The notes beneath the pieces were generated by a model. That model had not been told where the DNA came from. It saw only the letters and a program-made list of their open reading frames with translations, and searched no databases. Positions 1 through 10,115 of a DNA stretch of 40,107 nt are shown here, piece by piece. Source of the DNA: Porticoccaceae bacterium (GTDB taxonomy: Bacteria > Pseudomonadota > Gammaproteobacteria > Pseudomonadales > Porticoccaceae); the NCBI GenBank assembly GCA_021773435.1, contig JAJFKC010000026.1, positions 1 to 40,107 of the forward strand, given 5' to 3'. Both the position numbers and the translations under genes were made by a program. How positions within the stretch are numbered: the stretch's first letter is position 1; each line of letters begins with the position of its first letter.

Positions 1-208
1 CACCCATACAAAGTGATACTCTAGCTTGTATTTCGTATGTGAGCCTGTTCGATAATCCATCCTCAAACATTAATTCAACTGCTAGCTGAAAGCTACTCGC
101 CTGAAGGCGAGGGTTTAAACCTTTAGGACGGACGAATTAAACAGAATCATTAACCGCAGTCATTAACCACAACTATCAATCACAGTCATCAACCACAACT
201 ACGCACAA
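1..208. other. Intergenic, no gene seen
   Basis: No convincing coding frame was seen. The right half holds a near-perfect direct repeat: a 19-base unit starting CAGTCAT at 157-175 recurs at 183-201 with one mismatch (period 26), followed by two short ACGCACAACTACG-like echoes. It lies just downstream of the TetR gene stop. The stretch is simple and low in G, and no terminator hairpin with a T-run was found. Confidence 0.5.
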
Positions 209-799
209 CTACGCGCGCCGAACTAAGCCCTCCAGGCCAACATTAATTACTTCCTGGATAACCATGGGGTCGGTTTTCGCTTTGCAGTGGGTTCTAAGGC
301 CACTTGCAAGCGCGACAAGATAGTCAGCCAGATCACCCAGCGCTTTATCCTCCCTGATAACTCCCTCGCTAGCCGCCTGCTCGAGTCTCTTGATAAATAA
401 TTTGCGAAGATAACCGACTCGCCGCCACGCTTCATGCGCCAGCGCGGGTCGAGTGTGGCTCAATTCAGAAATAGTGTTAAACAATAAACAACCCCGCTCC
501 CGAATGTCAGGAGCTTCGTGAAGTGAAAAATATTCGAGAAAACTGCGGATGGCTTCGAGAGGTTCATTTAAGCCGCTTAAATTAGAGCGCATTATTTTCG
601 TTTGGTAACGACCGTAACAGTCCATCACCTCCAGAAACAGATTTTCTTTATCAACAAACGTGCCGTATAAACTGCCCCGATTCAAAGCCATGGCAGTTGT
701 TAACTTCTGGATAGTCGTAGATTCGTAGCCGTCACGCCAGAACGCGTGGAGTGCAGCTTGCAGGACTTCTGAACGATCAAACTCGAGGAGGCGGGCCAT
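209..799 (-). CDS. TetR/AcrR family transcriptional repressor
   Basis: One-component DNA-binding regulator, 196 aa, the usual size for TetR proteins. The N-terminal helix-turn-helix spans about residues 10-56: a helix containing VLQAALHAFWRDGYEST, then the recognition part around TTAMALNRGSLYGTF and the family-typical KENLF. The C-terminal ligand domain has the RERGCLLFNT stretch seen in the ComR/AcrR-like subgroup. The start ATG at 797-799 is the first codon of the fold. A 15-base direct repeat just upstream (822-836 and 845-859) could be an operator, so autoregulation is possible. The target and ligand are unknown. The gene is next to nfuA but separated by 212 bases, so they need not be linked in function. 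Family is certain, role is not. Confidence 0.9.
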   Translation of the reverse strand: MARLLEFDRSEVLQAALHAFWRDGYESTTIQKLTTAMALNRGSLYGTFVDKENLFLEVMDCYGRYQTKIMRSNLSGLNEPLEAIRSFLEYFSLHEAPDIRERGCLLFNTISELSHTRPALAHEAWRRVGYLRKLFIKRLEQAASEGVIREDKALGDLADYLVALASGLRTHCKAKTDPMVIQEVINVGLEGLVRRA

Positions 800-821
800 T
801 ATATCTTGTTGTTAGTTATGA

Positions 822-859
822 GAGTATCGTGTTGTTTTTTTAGGGAGTATCGTGTTGTT
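822..859. repeat. 15-bp direct repeat upstream of the TetR gene
   Basis: GAGTATCGTGTTGTT occurs at 822-836 and again at 845-859 (period 23, about two helical turns), each copy followed by a T-rich tail. It lies 23-60 bases upstream of the TetR start, where an autorepressor would bind. TetR operators are usually inverted rather than direct repeats, so the operator reading is inference. Confidence 0.4.
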
Positions 860-1011
860 ATTTATGCGGTCGCACAAAAGTTTATCACCTAGCGCACGAG
901 CAAGCACCCTTTTCGTACTTCAAAAGGTTGATCTCGGTCAGACTATTTTGTTTATTTCATGGATAGTTAAGATATTTATGGGCGTTTTAAAAGGCTACAT
1001 CTACAAAAGAG

Positions 1012-1596
1012 CTATTTATAAAAAGCCTGGGAAGTATCAGAATGATCGGTAATATCGCGGACACCTTTCAGTTCAGGAATCTTATCTAGCAAGGTCTTTT
1101 CAACACCCTCCTTGAGAGTAACATCAACCATACCGCAACCCTGACAACCACCGCCGAACTGGAGCACGGCCACATTCTCGTCCATTTCTTCGAGCGTCAC
1201 CATACCACCGTGATCGGCCAGTCCCGGGTTGATTTCGTCATACAAAATATAGTTAATTTTGTCTTCTATGGGGCTGTCCTCGCCTACCTGAGGCAGGCGA
1301 GAGTTAGGTGCCCGAATACTCAGCTGGCCACCGAGGCGATCCGGCGAATAATCAACTTTCGCATCTTCAAGAAAATTTAAACTACGTTTTTCAACATAAG
1401 CCGTAAAGCCGTTAAGGGCTAATATCACGTCATCTTCCTGCTCTTCACCGGGCTTGCTGTAGGCGATGCAGGTTTCAGCTTTCGGCGTGCCCGGATCGGC
1501 CACAAACAGGCGAATCGACACACCCTCCGTCTCCTGCTTTTCGAGAAGACCCGCCAAATATTCCTGAGCGGATTCGGTAATTTCCAGGTCGGCCAT
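1012..1596 (-). CDS. nfuA: Fe/S biogenesis protein NfuA
   Basis: Carrier that binds a [4Fe-4S] cluster at a dimer interface and hands it to apo-proteins, cytoplasmic. It has 194 aa against 191 in E. coli. The degenerate A-type (IscA-like) domain spans about residues 1-100 and the Nfu domain about 108-194. The cluster-binding CxxC is at C151 and C154 within [13 protein letters not shown], matching C149/C152 of E. coli. ATG start preceded by AAGGT. It is transcribed divergently from metH across a 265-bp gap and is probably a single-gene unit. A 17-bp tandem repeat lies 16 bases upstream of the start. No clear IscR site was identified. Confidence 0.95.
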   Translation of the reverse strand: MADLEITESAQEYLAGLLEKQETEGVSIRLFVADPGTPKAETCIAYSKPGEEQEDDVILALNGFTAYVEKRSLNFLEDAKVDYSPDRLGGQLSIRAPNSRLPQVGEDSPIEDKINYILYDEINPGLADHGGMVTLEEMDENVAVLQFGGGCQGCGMVDVTLKEGVEKTLLDKIPELKGVRDITDHSDTSQAFYK

Positions 1597-1611
1597 AATT
1601 ACAATACCTTT

Positions 1612-1645
1612 TTTCTAAACTGTATGTGTTTCTAAACTGTATGCG
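1612..1645. repeat. 17-bp tandem duplication upstream of nfuA
   Basis: TTTCTAAACTGTATGTG (1612-1628) is followed directly by the same unit with one change (1629-1645). It lies within the nfuA/metH divergent promoter region, just upstream of nfuA. A function is not evident; it may be a slippage product or may duplicate a promoter element. Confidence 0.6.
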
Positions 1646-1861
1646 CTATCACAGGACACTATACCTGAGTAAATTAGTCATGTATTTTAGCAGCGAGCCA
1701 CCCAGCCTACAACAGCAAAATTCATCAAGTCGAAACCGTTACCAACTGTTAAACTACGCGGCTTTTTCCGCTAAGGTGAATTCGGCCAGTCTCTGGCACC
1801 AACCGTACTCACTTGCGCTTTATCAACCATCATCGATCTGAGATATATCAGGCACGTAAAC

Positions 1862-4800
1862 GTGGCAAATCGACAACAAAGAATCGCGGCACTACACAAG
1901 GCGGCTTCCGAGCGGATTTTATTCCTGGATGGTGCTATGGGTACAGTGATTCAACAGCACAAACTCAGCGAAGCCGATTATCGCGGCGAGCGGCTGGCCA
2001 ATATTGAACAGGATCAATCTGGCAACAATGATCTACTCACTTTGACCCAGCCCGATCTTATTCGAGATATTCATCGCGCCTATTTCAAGGCCGGTGCTGA
2101 TATTGTTGAAACCAACACTTTTAACTCCACCGCTATTTCCCAGTCTGACTTCAACACTGAAGACCTGGTCAAAGAATTAAACGTGGTGGGTGCCCAACTA
2201 GCACGACAGGCCGCCGACGAATTCACCGAGCTGACACCAGACAAACCGCGCTGGATCGCCGGGGTTATCGGGCCTACCAGTCGCACGGCGTCCATCTCAC
2301 CAGATGTAAATGATCCCGGTGCGCGCAATACCAGTTTTGATGAGCTAGCTGAAGATTATCGCACCGCAACCCGCGCCCTGGTCGAAGGCGGCTCAGACAT
2401 AATCCTGATCGAAACCATTTTCGACACGCTCAATGCCAAAGCAGCCGTGTTTGCGGTGCAGGATGTCTTTGCCGAACTGGGTTTTGAATTACCCATTATG
2501 ATTTCCGGCACTATCACCGATGCCAGTGGCAGAACGCTTTCCGGACAAACTCCGGAAGCCTTCTGGAATAGCCTGGCTCACGCCAGGCCTTTCTCCATAG
2601 GCTTTAACTGCGCCCTCGGTGCACGCCAGTTACGCCCCCATATCGAGGAGTTGGCAAAAGTTTGCCCACTGCCGGTCAGTGCTCACCCCAACGCCGGTCT
2701 GCCCAATGAATTTGGCGAATACGACGAACAAGCGGCCGAGACCGCGGCCATCATCGCCGAATTTGCCCGCGATGGCCTGGTTAATATCGTTGGCGGCTGC
2801 TGCGGTACCACACCGGAACATATAGAAGCTATTTGCAAAGCGGTGGCCGAATTTAAACCTCGTGCGCTCCCCGACATAGCCCCGGCCTGCCGATTGTCTG
2901 GCCTGGAACCTTTCAATATCACCAGTGACTCCCTGTTCGTTAATATTGGCGAGCGTTGTAACGTGACCGGTTCTGCACGCTTTAAACGGCTGATTCTCGA
3001 AGATGATTACAACACCGCTCTGAGCGTCGCTCAGGAACAGGTCGAGACCGGCGCTCAGATCATCGATATCAATGTCGATGAAGGCATGCTCGATGGCGAA
3101 GCGGCCATGGTCACCTTTCTCAAGCTGGTGGCATCGGAGCCAGATATCAGCCGCATCCCGATCATGGTGGATTCCTCCAAATGGACAGTGATAGAAAACG
3201 GCCTGAAGTGCATTCAGGGTAAACCGATCGTTAATTCCATCAGCCTTAAAGAAGGTGAGGAACCTTTTCTTACCCAGGCTCGCCTGTGTCTACGCTATGG
3301 TGCAGCTGTTGTGGTCATGGCTTTTGATACCGACGGTCAAGCTGATAATTTGCAGCGACGCATCGACATTTGCAGCCGCAGCTACGAGCTGTTGGTGAAC
3401 ACCGTCGGCTTTGCCCCTGAAGATATTATTTTTGACCCCAATGTCTTTGCGGTGGCCACCGGCATTGAAGAACATAACAACTATGCGGTAGATTTTATCG
3501 AAGCGAGTCGGTGGATAACAAAAAATTTACCGGGCGCGCTGATTTCCGGCGGCATCAGCAATGTGTCATTTTCCTTTCGTGGCAACAACGCCGTACGCGA
3601 AGCCATCCATTCGGTATTTTTGTATCACGCTATTCAAGCAGGCTTGAGCATGGGCATCGTTAATGCCGGGCAATTGGCGGTCTATGACGAATTACCCGCC
3701 GAACTGCGTGATGCGGTCGAGCATGTAATCCTTAACCAGTCGGCACAGGGAACCGAAGACCTGCTCGATGTCGCCGAACAATATCGTGACGATGGCGGCA
3801 GCGAAAAGAAGCAGGAAGATTTGGCCTGGCGTGAAGAGCCGGTAGCCAAACGTTTGGAACACGCGCTGGTAAAAGGCATCACCACCTACATTGAAGAGGA
3901 TGCCGAGGCAGCACGCCTGGAAGCCAAGCGCCCTCTCCATGTCATCGAAGGCCCATTGATGGATGGGATGAACGTGGTTGGCGACTTGTTTGGCGAGGGC
4001 AAAATGTTTTTACCCCAGGTGGTGAAATCTGCCCGGGTGATGAAACAGGCGGTGGCCCATTTGCAACCCTTTATCGAGAAAGAAAAACAGGGTGTTGCTA
4101 GCAGCAACGGCAAAATTTTGATGGCGACGGTGAAAGGTGATGTCCATGACATCGGCAAAAACATCGTCGGCGTGGTGCTGCAATGCAATAACTTTGAGGT
4201 CATCGATCTCGGCGTGATGGTGCCCAGCGAACGTATACTGGAAACCGCCCTCCAGGAAAACGTCGATATTATTGGCTTATCAGGACTTATCACGCCGTCA
4301 TTAGATGAGATGGTTCATGTCGCCAGTGAGATGCAACGGCAGGGTATTGAGCTGCCTTTACTAATCGGCGGCGCAACCACCTCGAAGGCTCATACTGCGG
4401 TAAAAATCGATCCGAAATACCATCTATCGCAGGCGGTATACGTAGCCGATGCATCCCGTGCCGTCGGTGTGGCCAGTAAGCTGATCAATCAGGAGCAGCG
4501 AGCCAATTACTTTAACGATATCAAAGCAGAGTATGAAGTTATCCGCGAACGTCGGGCCAATCGACAACCCCGAGGTAATATCACAAGCTATTCTGAAGCC
4601 GTAAAACAAGGCTTATCACTGGACTGGACGGACTACTCTCCACCAGCGCCTAAGCATCCAGGTGTTCATGTATTCCGCGACTTTCCCCTCGCTGATCTCG
4701 TCGAGACCATCGACTGGACACCGTTTTTTATCACCTGGAATCTGGCGGGGAAATACCCTGCCCTGCTGAAAGATAAAGTTATTGGTGAGGCGGCGCAAAA

Positions 4801-5572
4801 TCTCTTTGATGATGCCCAAACCTTACTCAAAGACCTGATCGACAATCGACGCGTGCAAGCCAATGGCGTGATCGGGTTATGGCCTGCCAACACGGTTAAT
4901 CACGATGATATCGAAGTCTATGCAGACGAATCCCAGACCGAAGTAATTGCAACTCTTCACCATATTCGCCAGCAAGTAAGGAAAGCCGACGAGGCAGACC
5001 CACTGCTGTCGTTAGCAGATTTTGTCGCGCCGAAAGAAAGCGGCGTGCTGGATTATATCGGCGGCTTCGCAGTCACCACCGGCATTGGGGCCGATGAGCT
5101 CGCCGCCGAATATGAGACAAAAGGTGATGATTACAATGCCATTATGGTGAAAGCCCTGGCCGACCGGCTCGCAGAAGCCTTTGCCGAGCATATGCACAAG
5201 AAAGTGCGTACTGAGTTATGGGGCTATGCGCCGGACGAAGCGCTGGATAACGAAGCACTGATTAAAGAAAAATACCAGGGTATTCGACCAGCGCCTGGCT
5301 ATCCTTCGTGCCCGGATCACACTGAAAAAATAGCGCTGTTTAAATTATTAGATGCCTCGGGTAATACCGATATTCAATTAACCGAAAGCCAGGCCATGCA
5401 CCCCGCTGCCTCAGTAAGCGGCTGGTACTTTAGTCACCCTGAAGCGCGATATTTTAACGTTGGCAAGATTCATCCCGACCAGGTCGCCAGCATCGCTGAA
5501 CGCAAAGGCATCACCCTCGCCCAGGCCGAGCGCGAGCTAAGCCCTAATCTGGGTTATGAAAGCAATAATTAG
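1862..5572 (+). CDS. metH: Cobalamin-dependent methionine synthase
   Basis: Transfers the methyl group from 5-methyltetrahydrofolate to homocysteine through methylcobalamin, the last step of methionine synthesis. It has 1236 aa (E. coli 1227), with all four modules in order. The homocysteine domain is about 1-330, with zinc cysteines C250 (FNCALG), C313 and C314 (GGCCGT). The folate (pterin) barrel is about 360-625. The cap and B12 domain are about 655-900, with DVHDIGKN placing the cobalt-ligand histidine at H762. The SAM-dependent activation domain follows to the end. The start used is GTG at 1862, with a weak AGG nine bases upstream; the protein aligns with the family from its first residues. 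No cobalamin or SAM riboswitch was recognised upstream. It stands alone, convergent with the next gene. Confidence 0.97.
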   Translation: MANRQQRIAALHKAASERILFLDGAMGTVIQQHKLSEADYRGERLANIEQDQSGNNDLLTLTQPDLIRDIHRAYFKAGADIVETNTFNSTAISQSDFNTEDLVKELNVVGAQLARQAADEFTELTPDKPRWIAGVIGPTSRTASISPDVNDPGARNTSFDELAEDYRTATRALVEGGSDIILIETIFDTLNAKAAVFAVQDVFAELGFELPIMISGTITDASGRTLSGQTPEAFWNSLAHARPFSIGFNCALGARQLRPHIEELAKVCPLPVSAHPNAGLPNEFGEYDEQAAETAAIIAEFARDGLVNIVGGCCGTTPEHIEAICKAVAEFKPRALPDIAPACRLSGLEPFNITSDSLFVNIGERCNVTGSARFKRLILEDDYNTALSVAQEQVETGAQIIDINVDEGMLDGEAAMVTFLKLVASEPDISRIPIMVDSSKWTVIENGLKCIQGKPIVNSISLKEGEEPFLTQARLCLRYGAAVVVMAFDTDGQADNLQRRIDICSRSYELLVNTVGFAPEDIIFDPNVFAVATGIEEHNNYAVDFIEASRWITKNLPGALISGGISNVSFSFRGNNAVREAIHSVFLYHAIQAGLSMGIVNAGQLAVYDELPAELRDAVEHVILNQSAQGTEDLLDVAEQYRDDGGSEKKQEDLAWREEPVAKRLEHALVKGITTYIEEDAEAARLEAKRPLHVIEGPLMDGMNVVGDLFGEGKMFLPQVVKSARVMKQAVAHLQPFIEKEKQGVASSNGKILMATVKGDVHDIGKNIVGVVLQCNNFEVIDLGVMVPSERILETALQENVDIIGLSGLITPSLDEMVHVASEMQRQGIELPLLIGGATTSKAHTAVKIDPKYHLSQAVYVADASRAVGVASKLINQEQRANYFNDIKAEYEVIRERRANRQPRGNITSYSEAVKQGLSLDWTDYSPPAPKHPGVHVFRDFPLADLVETIDWTPFFITWNLAGKYPALLKDKVIGEAAQNLFDDAQTLLKDLIDNRRVQANGVIGLWPANTVNHDDIEVYADESQTEVIATLHHIRQQVRKADEADPLLSLADFVAPKESGVLDYIGGFAVTTGIGADELAAEYETKGDDYNAIMVKALADRLAEAFAEHMHKKVRTELWGYAPDEALDNEALIKEKYQGIRPAPGYPSCPDHTEKIALFKLLDASGNTDIQLTESQAMHPAASVSGWYFSHPEARYFNVGKIHPDQVASIAERKGITLAQAERELSPNLGYESNN

Positions 5573-5617
5573 TGGTGCTTTGCCTAGCCCTTCAAAACGT
5601 ATGGTCTCCAGGCATAC

Positions 5618-6592
5618 TTAAGACCTGGCCTTTACCACTTCAAGATTAACGCAGTTAAGGGGCTGTTCCCCTCGGCCTAACCGCCGGACATTTTCGGCCA
5701 CCCCTTTGGCAATACCCTGAAAACTTAAATCAGTGGCACCACCAATATGAGGTGTTGCAGTGACGTTATGCTCAAACAAAGGGTCATTGGGGTCACAGGG
5801 TTCCTGGACAAAAACATCCAGTCCAGCGCCCATAATACCTTTCGTTTTTAGTGCCTCTAATAATGCGTCATTGTCGATAAGACCGCCACGAGCGACGTTT
5901 ACGATAAAGGCATTAGGCTTCATTAAGCCAAACTCCTCACTGCTCATAAAGCCACGAGTATCATCATTCAGCGGCGGCGCTAACACCACAAAATCTGCTT
6001 CGGGCAAAAGGCTATGCAACTGATCCTGAGTGGTATGACAATCAAGGGGGATCGCGGCTTCCTCGGCCGTGCCTTTTGGGCCAGAACGGGAAATCGCCTG
6101 CACGGTCATCTCAAAACCACTGAGCCGCCGAGCGACTTCACGACCTATACCCCCGTAGCCGACAATCAGCGCGGTTCGGCCCTTTAGCGCCCAGCCGGTG
6201 GGTGTCGCAAATTTGCCATCCTTAACGCTTTGGCAGGTGTCCGCATAACGTCTAGAGAGGAGCAACATATGCATAACCGCAATCTCGGCAACCGATTCGG
6301 CGTTGCCGGTCCCCGCAGTCGGCACATTGGCGACAAAAACGCCGTTAGCACTAGCCGACCCTAGATTAACGCTATCAAGACCCGCCCCGAATTGCTGAAC
6401 CAGTTTCAAATTGGGTAGCGATAATTCCGCTTCATTTAAGGGGATAACTGTCGGGATCAGTACATCTGCATCGGTTGCGTGAGTGGCAATTTCATCCGGT
6501 GCGCAGGCCAGCACTTCATCATCAGGCAAGAGCTCCTGCAAAAAGTCGATCATTAACTTGAACCCTTTCTGGCATATATAAACTTTCATCAC
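5618..6592 (-). CDS. D-2-hydroxyacid dehydrogenase, NAD(P)-binding
   Basis: Reversible oxidation of a D-2-hydroxyacid to the 2-oxoacid, cytoplasmic. It has 324 aa, typical for the family (SerA/GhrB/LdhA fold). The dinucleotide-binding glycine motif GYGGIG is at 145-150. The catalytic set is present: R235 in VNVARGGLID, E264 in FVQEP and H282 in TPHIGG. The start ATG at 6592 is followed by a second ATG, with GGAG about seven bases upstream. The substrate cannot be assigned: it lacks the ACT domain of SerA and reads most like glyoxylate/hydroxypyruvate reductase or 2-ketogluconate reductase relatives. It is divergent from the surE-like gene and convergent with metH (45-bp gap). Confidence 0.92.
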   Translation of the reverse strand: MMKVYICQKGFKLMIDFLQELLPDDEVLACAPDEIATHATDADVLIPTVIPLNEAELSLPNLKLVQQFGAGLDSVNLGSASANGVFVANVPTAGTGNAESVAEIAVMHMLLLSRRYADTCQSVKDGKFATPTGWALKGRTALIVGYGGIGREVARRLSGFEMTVQAISRSGPKGTAEEAAIPLDCHTTQDQLHSLLPEADFVVLAPPLNDDTRGFMSSEEFGLMKPNAFIVNVARGGLIDNDALLEALKTKGIMGAGLDVFVQEPCDPNDPLFEHNVTATPHIGGATDLSFQGIAKGVAENVRRLGRGEQPLNCVNLEVVKARS

Positions 6593-6744
6593 TCGCTCCG
6601 TTTACTAAAATATTGCTGCGGCTGTGACTAAAAAATAGTGGTATTTCTGACTTGTTGGCGACAAATCAAACCGGCTATTCTTGTCATCTATAAATCTGAT
6701 AATGAATTTAAGGTTACCACACCAAAACTCAATGGAGATACGTT

Positions 6745-7698
6745 ATGAAATCTAGGTTTCTGGCTCGGCCCCCTACCAAACCGCTGGCGCTTTTCGGGCT
6801 GTTGATTGCTTTTTTGGTGCCTGGGTTTAGCTTTGCAGAGACCTGTGACAAACCGGCGCTGGATATCCTGCTGACCAACGATGATGGCTTTGATAAACCC
6901 GGTATCCAGGCCCTGCATCGCGTTTTTAAAAAAGCGGGTCATCAAGTGGTCCTGGTCGCGCCAGAAAAAAATGCCAGCGGCAGCAGCACATCCGTCACCT
7001 TTGCGGCCATCAAGGTCACCCAGGCGGAGTCCGATGTTTACGCTATCGCTGGCAGCCCAGCGACAGCCGTCTTGCTGGGAGCCAGTTCGTTTTTCCCCGA
7101 TAACCCGCCAGACCTGGTGATTTCAGGCATAAATAAAGGTGCCAACCTCGGCCCAGCGACGCCGGTATCTGGCACGGTGGGGGCTACTATTGCCGCCATT
7201 TTGATTTCAGAGCCGGCAATTCCAGCCATCGCGGTGAGCACCGACCCTTTTGTACTTAGCGAGAAGGGTTCAGAAGGCATCTCCGAAGAACAAAAAAATC
7301 AGGCGGACCTGGATCATTTAAACCATATTGCTGAGTTTATGCTGACCCTGGTCGCAGGCTTACAAGCGGAACATTGCGATGGCAGCGCGCTATTACCTGC
7401 CAAAGTGGCGCTAAATATTAATTATCCGCCGATACCGAAAGATCAGATCAAGGGTGTGCAACTTCAGCAACAGGGCAGCGCCCAGCTATTTAGCCTGGCC
7501 TACTCGCCGACTAAAGACGACGCCAAGCTGTACGCGCCGCACTTCGAAATACTGCCACCGGATTTTGATAAAGACAATGGCGACACCGGTGCCTTTCATG
7601 AGGGCTATATCACCGTGGTACCCATCGATGGCAATTTTACGGCTGACGAAGTCACCAAGGCTAAAATTGCGCCCTTACTGCTGAAATTAAAACCGTAA
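6745..7698 (+). CDS. SurE-family 5'/3'-nucleotidase with signal peptide
   Basis: Phosphatase acting on nucleoside monophosphates in characterised relatives. It has 317 aa, longer than cytoplasmic SurE (about 250). The extra part includes a clear Sec signal peptide: basic start, hydrophobic stretch LALFGLLIAFLVPGF and cleavage expected after SFA (residue 31), so the enzyme should work in the periplasm. The SurE core is intact: metal-binding LLTNDDGF with N45, D46 and D47, the APEKNASGSS loop, and the GINKGANLG segment. Ribosome site GGAG is eight bases before ATG. It is not in the usual surE-pcm-nlpD-rpoS setting, so it is probably a paralogue rather than the housekeeping gene, and I give no symbol. 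Confidence 0.9.
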   Translation: MKSRFLARPPTKPLALFGLLIAFLVPGFSFAETCDKPALDILLTNDDGFDKPGIQALHRVFKKAGHQVVLVAPEKNASGSSTSVTFAAIKVTQAESDVYAIAGSPATAVLLGASSFFPDNPPDLVISGINKGANLGPATPVSGTVGATIAAILISEPAIPAIAVSTDPFVLSEKGSEGISEEQKNQADLDHLNHIAEFMLTLVAGLQAEHCDGSALLPAKVALNINYPPIPKDQIKGVQLQQQGSAQLFSLAYSPTKDDAKLYAPHFEILPPDFDKDNGDTGAFHEGYITVVPIDGNFTADEVTKAKIAPLLLKLKP

Positions 7699-7720
7699 GA
7701 GGCTTTAAGCGCTTAAGGGG

Positions 7721-8125
7721 CTAGGCGCAGCCTGGATCCTGCTGGAATTCCACCGTGTTACCGGTGGGGTCTGAACTAAATATAAAACCTTCCATGCGAA
7801 AATATTCGATGTCGTTATCGATCAGATGCTTTTCTGTGGCTTCAATATCATCGACAAAAAAAGCGGTGTGAGGCCCCATGGGGTCGCCCTTCTTGCCTGC
7901 TAGCTCCTTCATTACTGCGCGCTCGCCACCCGTGTCACATTCGATCACGTGAACCTGACCATTGGGGAATTGCATCCAGAAACCCGGTATTAATTTATCC
8001 AACTTTTCGGGTATATCCCGTTTCACTGTGGTCACGCCCAACACATTCTCATAAAAATGTTTCATTTCCGCCAGCTTATCCTTGCTGGCAATAGCACTGT
8101 GATTTATCCGTGTAATATTGATCAT
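7721..8125 (-). CDS. VOC (glyoxalase-fold) family protein
   Basis: Small single-module vicinal-oxygen-chelate protein, 134 aa with the start at 8125 (protein begins MINITRINHSA). I chose this start because AGGGGTG lies just upstream and because the VOC fold begins at once with the beta strand carrying the first metal histidine, H9. The open frame runs 35 codons further upstream, but that part is unlike the family. Later candidate ligands are the histidine in GQVHVIEC, the GPHTAFFVDDI segment, and the glutamate in NTVEFQQD. Substrate unknown: glyoxalase, dioxygenase and epimerase functions all use this fold. It is convergent with the SurE gene and divergent from the AcoX-like gene. Confidence 0.85.
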   Translation of the reverse strand: MINITRINHSAIASKDKLAEMKHFYENVLGVTTVKRDIPEKLDKLIPGFWMQFPNGQVHVIECDTGGERAVMKELAGKKGDPMGPHTAFFVDDIEATEKHLIDNDIEYFRMEGFIFSSDPTGNTVEFQQDPGCA

Positions 8126-8244
8126 TTGGCACCCCTGATTATTTGTATGTCCTGGATAGATTAGCCGCCTTTCATAAATCATAGTAGGTACGGATGAGCC
8201 TTTGTGCAATATAATTACCGCTTTCCTCAATAGCGAATCCTAAT

Positions 8245-9282
8245 ATGAGCAGTGTCGGTATTATCGCCAACCCCATGTCCGGTCGCGATTGTCGGCGCTT
8301 GATCGCCCGCGCCGATTCAGTCAGTCACGATAGCAAGCGCAATCAGATTAGTCGTATCGTGGTGGGAGCGGTCGCCGTAGGCTGCGAAGAAATTCTTGTG
8401 CCCTGGGATCCCCGACGACTGGTCATTGGCGCGGTGGAGAATATGAATATCCCCGTTAAGCTCGAACACTTCCGTACACCCCTGCATCATTCAGCGCAAG
8501 ATACCGTTCAGAATGTGCAGGAAATGCGAGATCGTGGCTGCGATGTCATTGTTGTACTGGGCGGCGATGGCACCAGCCGTATTCTCAGTAAAGCCTGGCG
8601 CGATGCAGTGATCGTGCCGTTATCGACGGGCACCAATAATGTGTTTCCCCAATTGATAGAACCAACCATTGCCGGTATGGCCGCCGGTCTGGTTGCCAGC
8701 GGCAAAATAAGTAGGGACGAAGCCGCCCAGCGTGCCAAAGTAATCGATGTGGTGATTGATGGCAAAACTGTTGATCTTGCCTTGATAGACGCGCTATTTT
8801 TGCAGGGTGATCGCATCGGCAACCTCGGGCCATTCGAGCCGCAGCATATGAAAACCATGCTCTTAACCCGCGCCGAGCCAAATGCCGTAGGCATGTCGCC
8901 TCTGGGTGGCTTACTCTGCCCAGCAGGTGCTGATGATGATTTTGGCGTTAAGGTTGAATTTTGCCAGCACAGCGAGGGTGGCCAATTGCTCCGTGCGCCG
9001 GTGTCACCAGGGCTGTTTCGATCAGCCCATATTCGCAGTGCTGAGAAATCGCCTTTGGGCAATGTTGTGAATATTGAGGGTCCAGGCATTCTAGCTTTCG
9101 ATGGCGACCGAGAAATCAATCTGGCCGACGGCCAGCAGGCCCAGCTCACGATTACCCGCAGTGGCCCCTGGGTGATCGATCCAGAAAAAGCCCTGAGATT
9201 AGCGGCGGAGCGACAGTTACTGGTTAATCTACCCCACTGGGAAGATCCCTATGATGGCGCGCAGACCGGCGGTTGTTGCTAG
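8245..9282 (+). CDS. ATP-NAD kinase-fold protein, AcoX-like
   Basis: Member of the NAD kinase/diacylglycerol kinase superfamily, AcoX-like branch, 345 aa. The signature GGDGT is at residues 106-110, followed by STGTNNVFP at about 127-135, where NAD kinases have the NLGT/TGSTAY-type loops. The C-terminal half forms the usual beta-sandwich, including the GILAFDGDREI stretch. AcoX is known from acetoin-dehydrogenase operons, but no such genes are here: the neighbours are a VOC protein and a sulfotransferase-fold gene. The real substrate is unknown. The protein ends in GGCC with paired terminal cysteines. The start has no strong ribosome site. Confidence 0.8.
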   Translation: MSSVGIIANPMSGRDCRRLIARADSVSHDSKRNQISRIVVGAVAVGCEEILVPWDPRRLVIGAVENMNIPVKLEHFRTPLHHSAQDTVQNVQEMRDRGCDVIVVLGGDGTSRILSKAWRDAVIVPLSTGTNNVFPQLIEPTIAGMAAGLVASGKISRDEAAQRAKVIDVVIDGKTVDLALIDALFLQGDRIGNLGPFEPQHMKTMLLTRAEPNAVGMSPLGGLLCPAGADDDFGVKVEFCQHSEGGQLLRAPVSPGLFRSAHIRSAEKSPLGNVVNIEGPGILAFDGDREINLADGQQAQLTITRSGPWVIDPEKALRLAAERQLLVNLPHWEDPYDGAQTGGCC

Positions 9283-9315
9283 CCGATACGCGACTCCCTT
9301 ACCGTATTTAAAGCC

Positions 9316-9963
9316 TTAGGCTGGCGGCTTACCCTTAAAGTTTTTCATTAATTCCTCCGCAGAATTGGTGCGAGGGAAAGGTTCATCCGGTACCGGCCTG
9401 CCGAGAAATTCACACAGCGGCTGCCAACCTTCTCGCACATCAAATACTAACAAGCGCTCACTGGGCACGGTCGATTTGACCATTTCGTTATGGCGCTCAT
9501 AGACCTCAATCGCATAGTCTTCTTCGCCCAGACGACCGGCAAAGGTATTATCCGCGACCAACTCCCTGGCCATATTCAATTGATCGGAACCTGGCCCCTC
9601 CGCAGCATTACTCAGAAATTGATAGAGTGTACTGTGGATACTTTTATACCAACCTTTCGACTCGCGATGGCTGAGAATAACCTTCGCATCAGGGTACAAC
9701 TCAAGCAGTTCCTTCCAGAAATAACAGGATGGCCAATCCACTGCGGAGCGATAACTAGCCAATAATCGCTTCAATATTTGCTTGTCCTGCTGGGCTGCCA
9801 CCCAATCAGGACTCTGCTCGGGGGCCGCAATAACTTCAAACATATGGTGTATCGGACCCAGACCGAGCCTGTCTAGCGCAGCCCGCAACGACAGCGTGCC
9901 AGTTCTACCAAAACCCGCACCAATAATTTCCAGCTGATTTTCTGATGACATTTCCAAAACCAT
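9316..9963 (-). CDS. Sulfotransferase-family P-loop protein
   Basis: Probable sulfotransferase of the Sulfotransfer_4 type, or a related P-loop protein. With the start at 9963 it has 215 aa. The PAPS 5'-phosphate loop is GAGFGRTGT at about 15-23 and the 3'-phosphate region is ILSHRESKGWYKS. The FWKELLELYPDAKVIL segment and the closing FLGRPVPDEPFPRTN are typical of this group. The frame extends to 10017, but AGAGGGAGA lies just before the ATG at 9963; a further ATG at 9951 (MSSENQ) is also possible. Acceptor unknown. It is convergent with the AcoX-like gene (33-bp gap) and divergent from the transporter. Confidence 0.82.
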   Translation of the reverse strand: MVLEMSSENQLEIIGAGFGRTGTLSLRAALDRLGLGPIHHMFEVIAAPEQSPDWVAAQQDKQILKRLLASYRSAVDWPSCYFWKELLELYPDAKVILSHRESKGWYKSIHSTLYQFLSNAAEGPGSDQLNMARELVADNTFAGRLGEEDYAIEVYERHNEMVKSTVPSERLLVFDVREGWQPLCEFLGRPVPDEPFPRTNSAEELMKNFKGKPPA

Positions 9964-10115
9964 TCTCCCTCTTTTAATCATGTTACGGCGGCGCTTATGT
10001 TGGCAAATGCTGGACACCCGATAAGCAAAGCTATCACACTATGACCCGTACGGGTTGAGGCGCGCTGCATTTGGCCGTATAACCCATCGCAATAACAAAT
10101 AGAGCACAAAATAGA

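Noticed and set aside
852-1052. 66-codon plus-strand frame overlapping the 3' end of nfuA
   Set aside because: Runs into the coding end of nfuA on the other strand, has no ribosome site and no recognisable features beyond a hydrophobic stretch.
1597-1861. Possible SAM or cobalamin riboswitch upstream of metH
   Set aside because: No B12-box-like or SAM-type paired structure was found in the 265-bp region; only a tandem repeat next to nfuA.
7705-7716. TTAAGCGCTTAA palindrome between surE-like and VOC genes
   Set aside because: Perfect 12-bp palindrome but no loop and no T-run, and a single copy; too little to call an operator or terminator.
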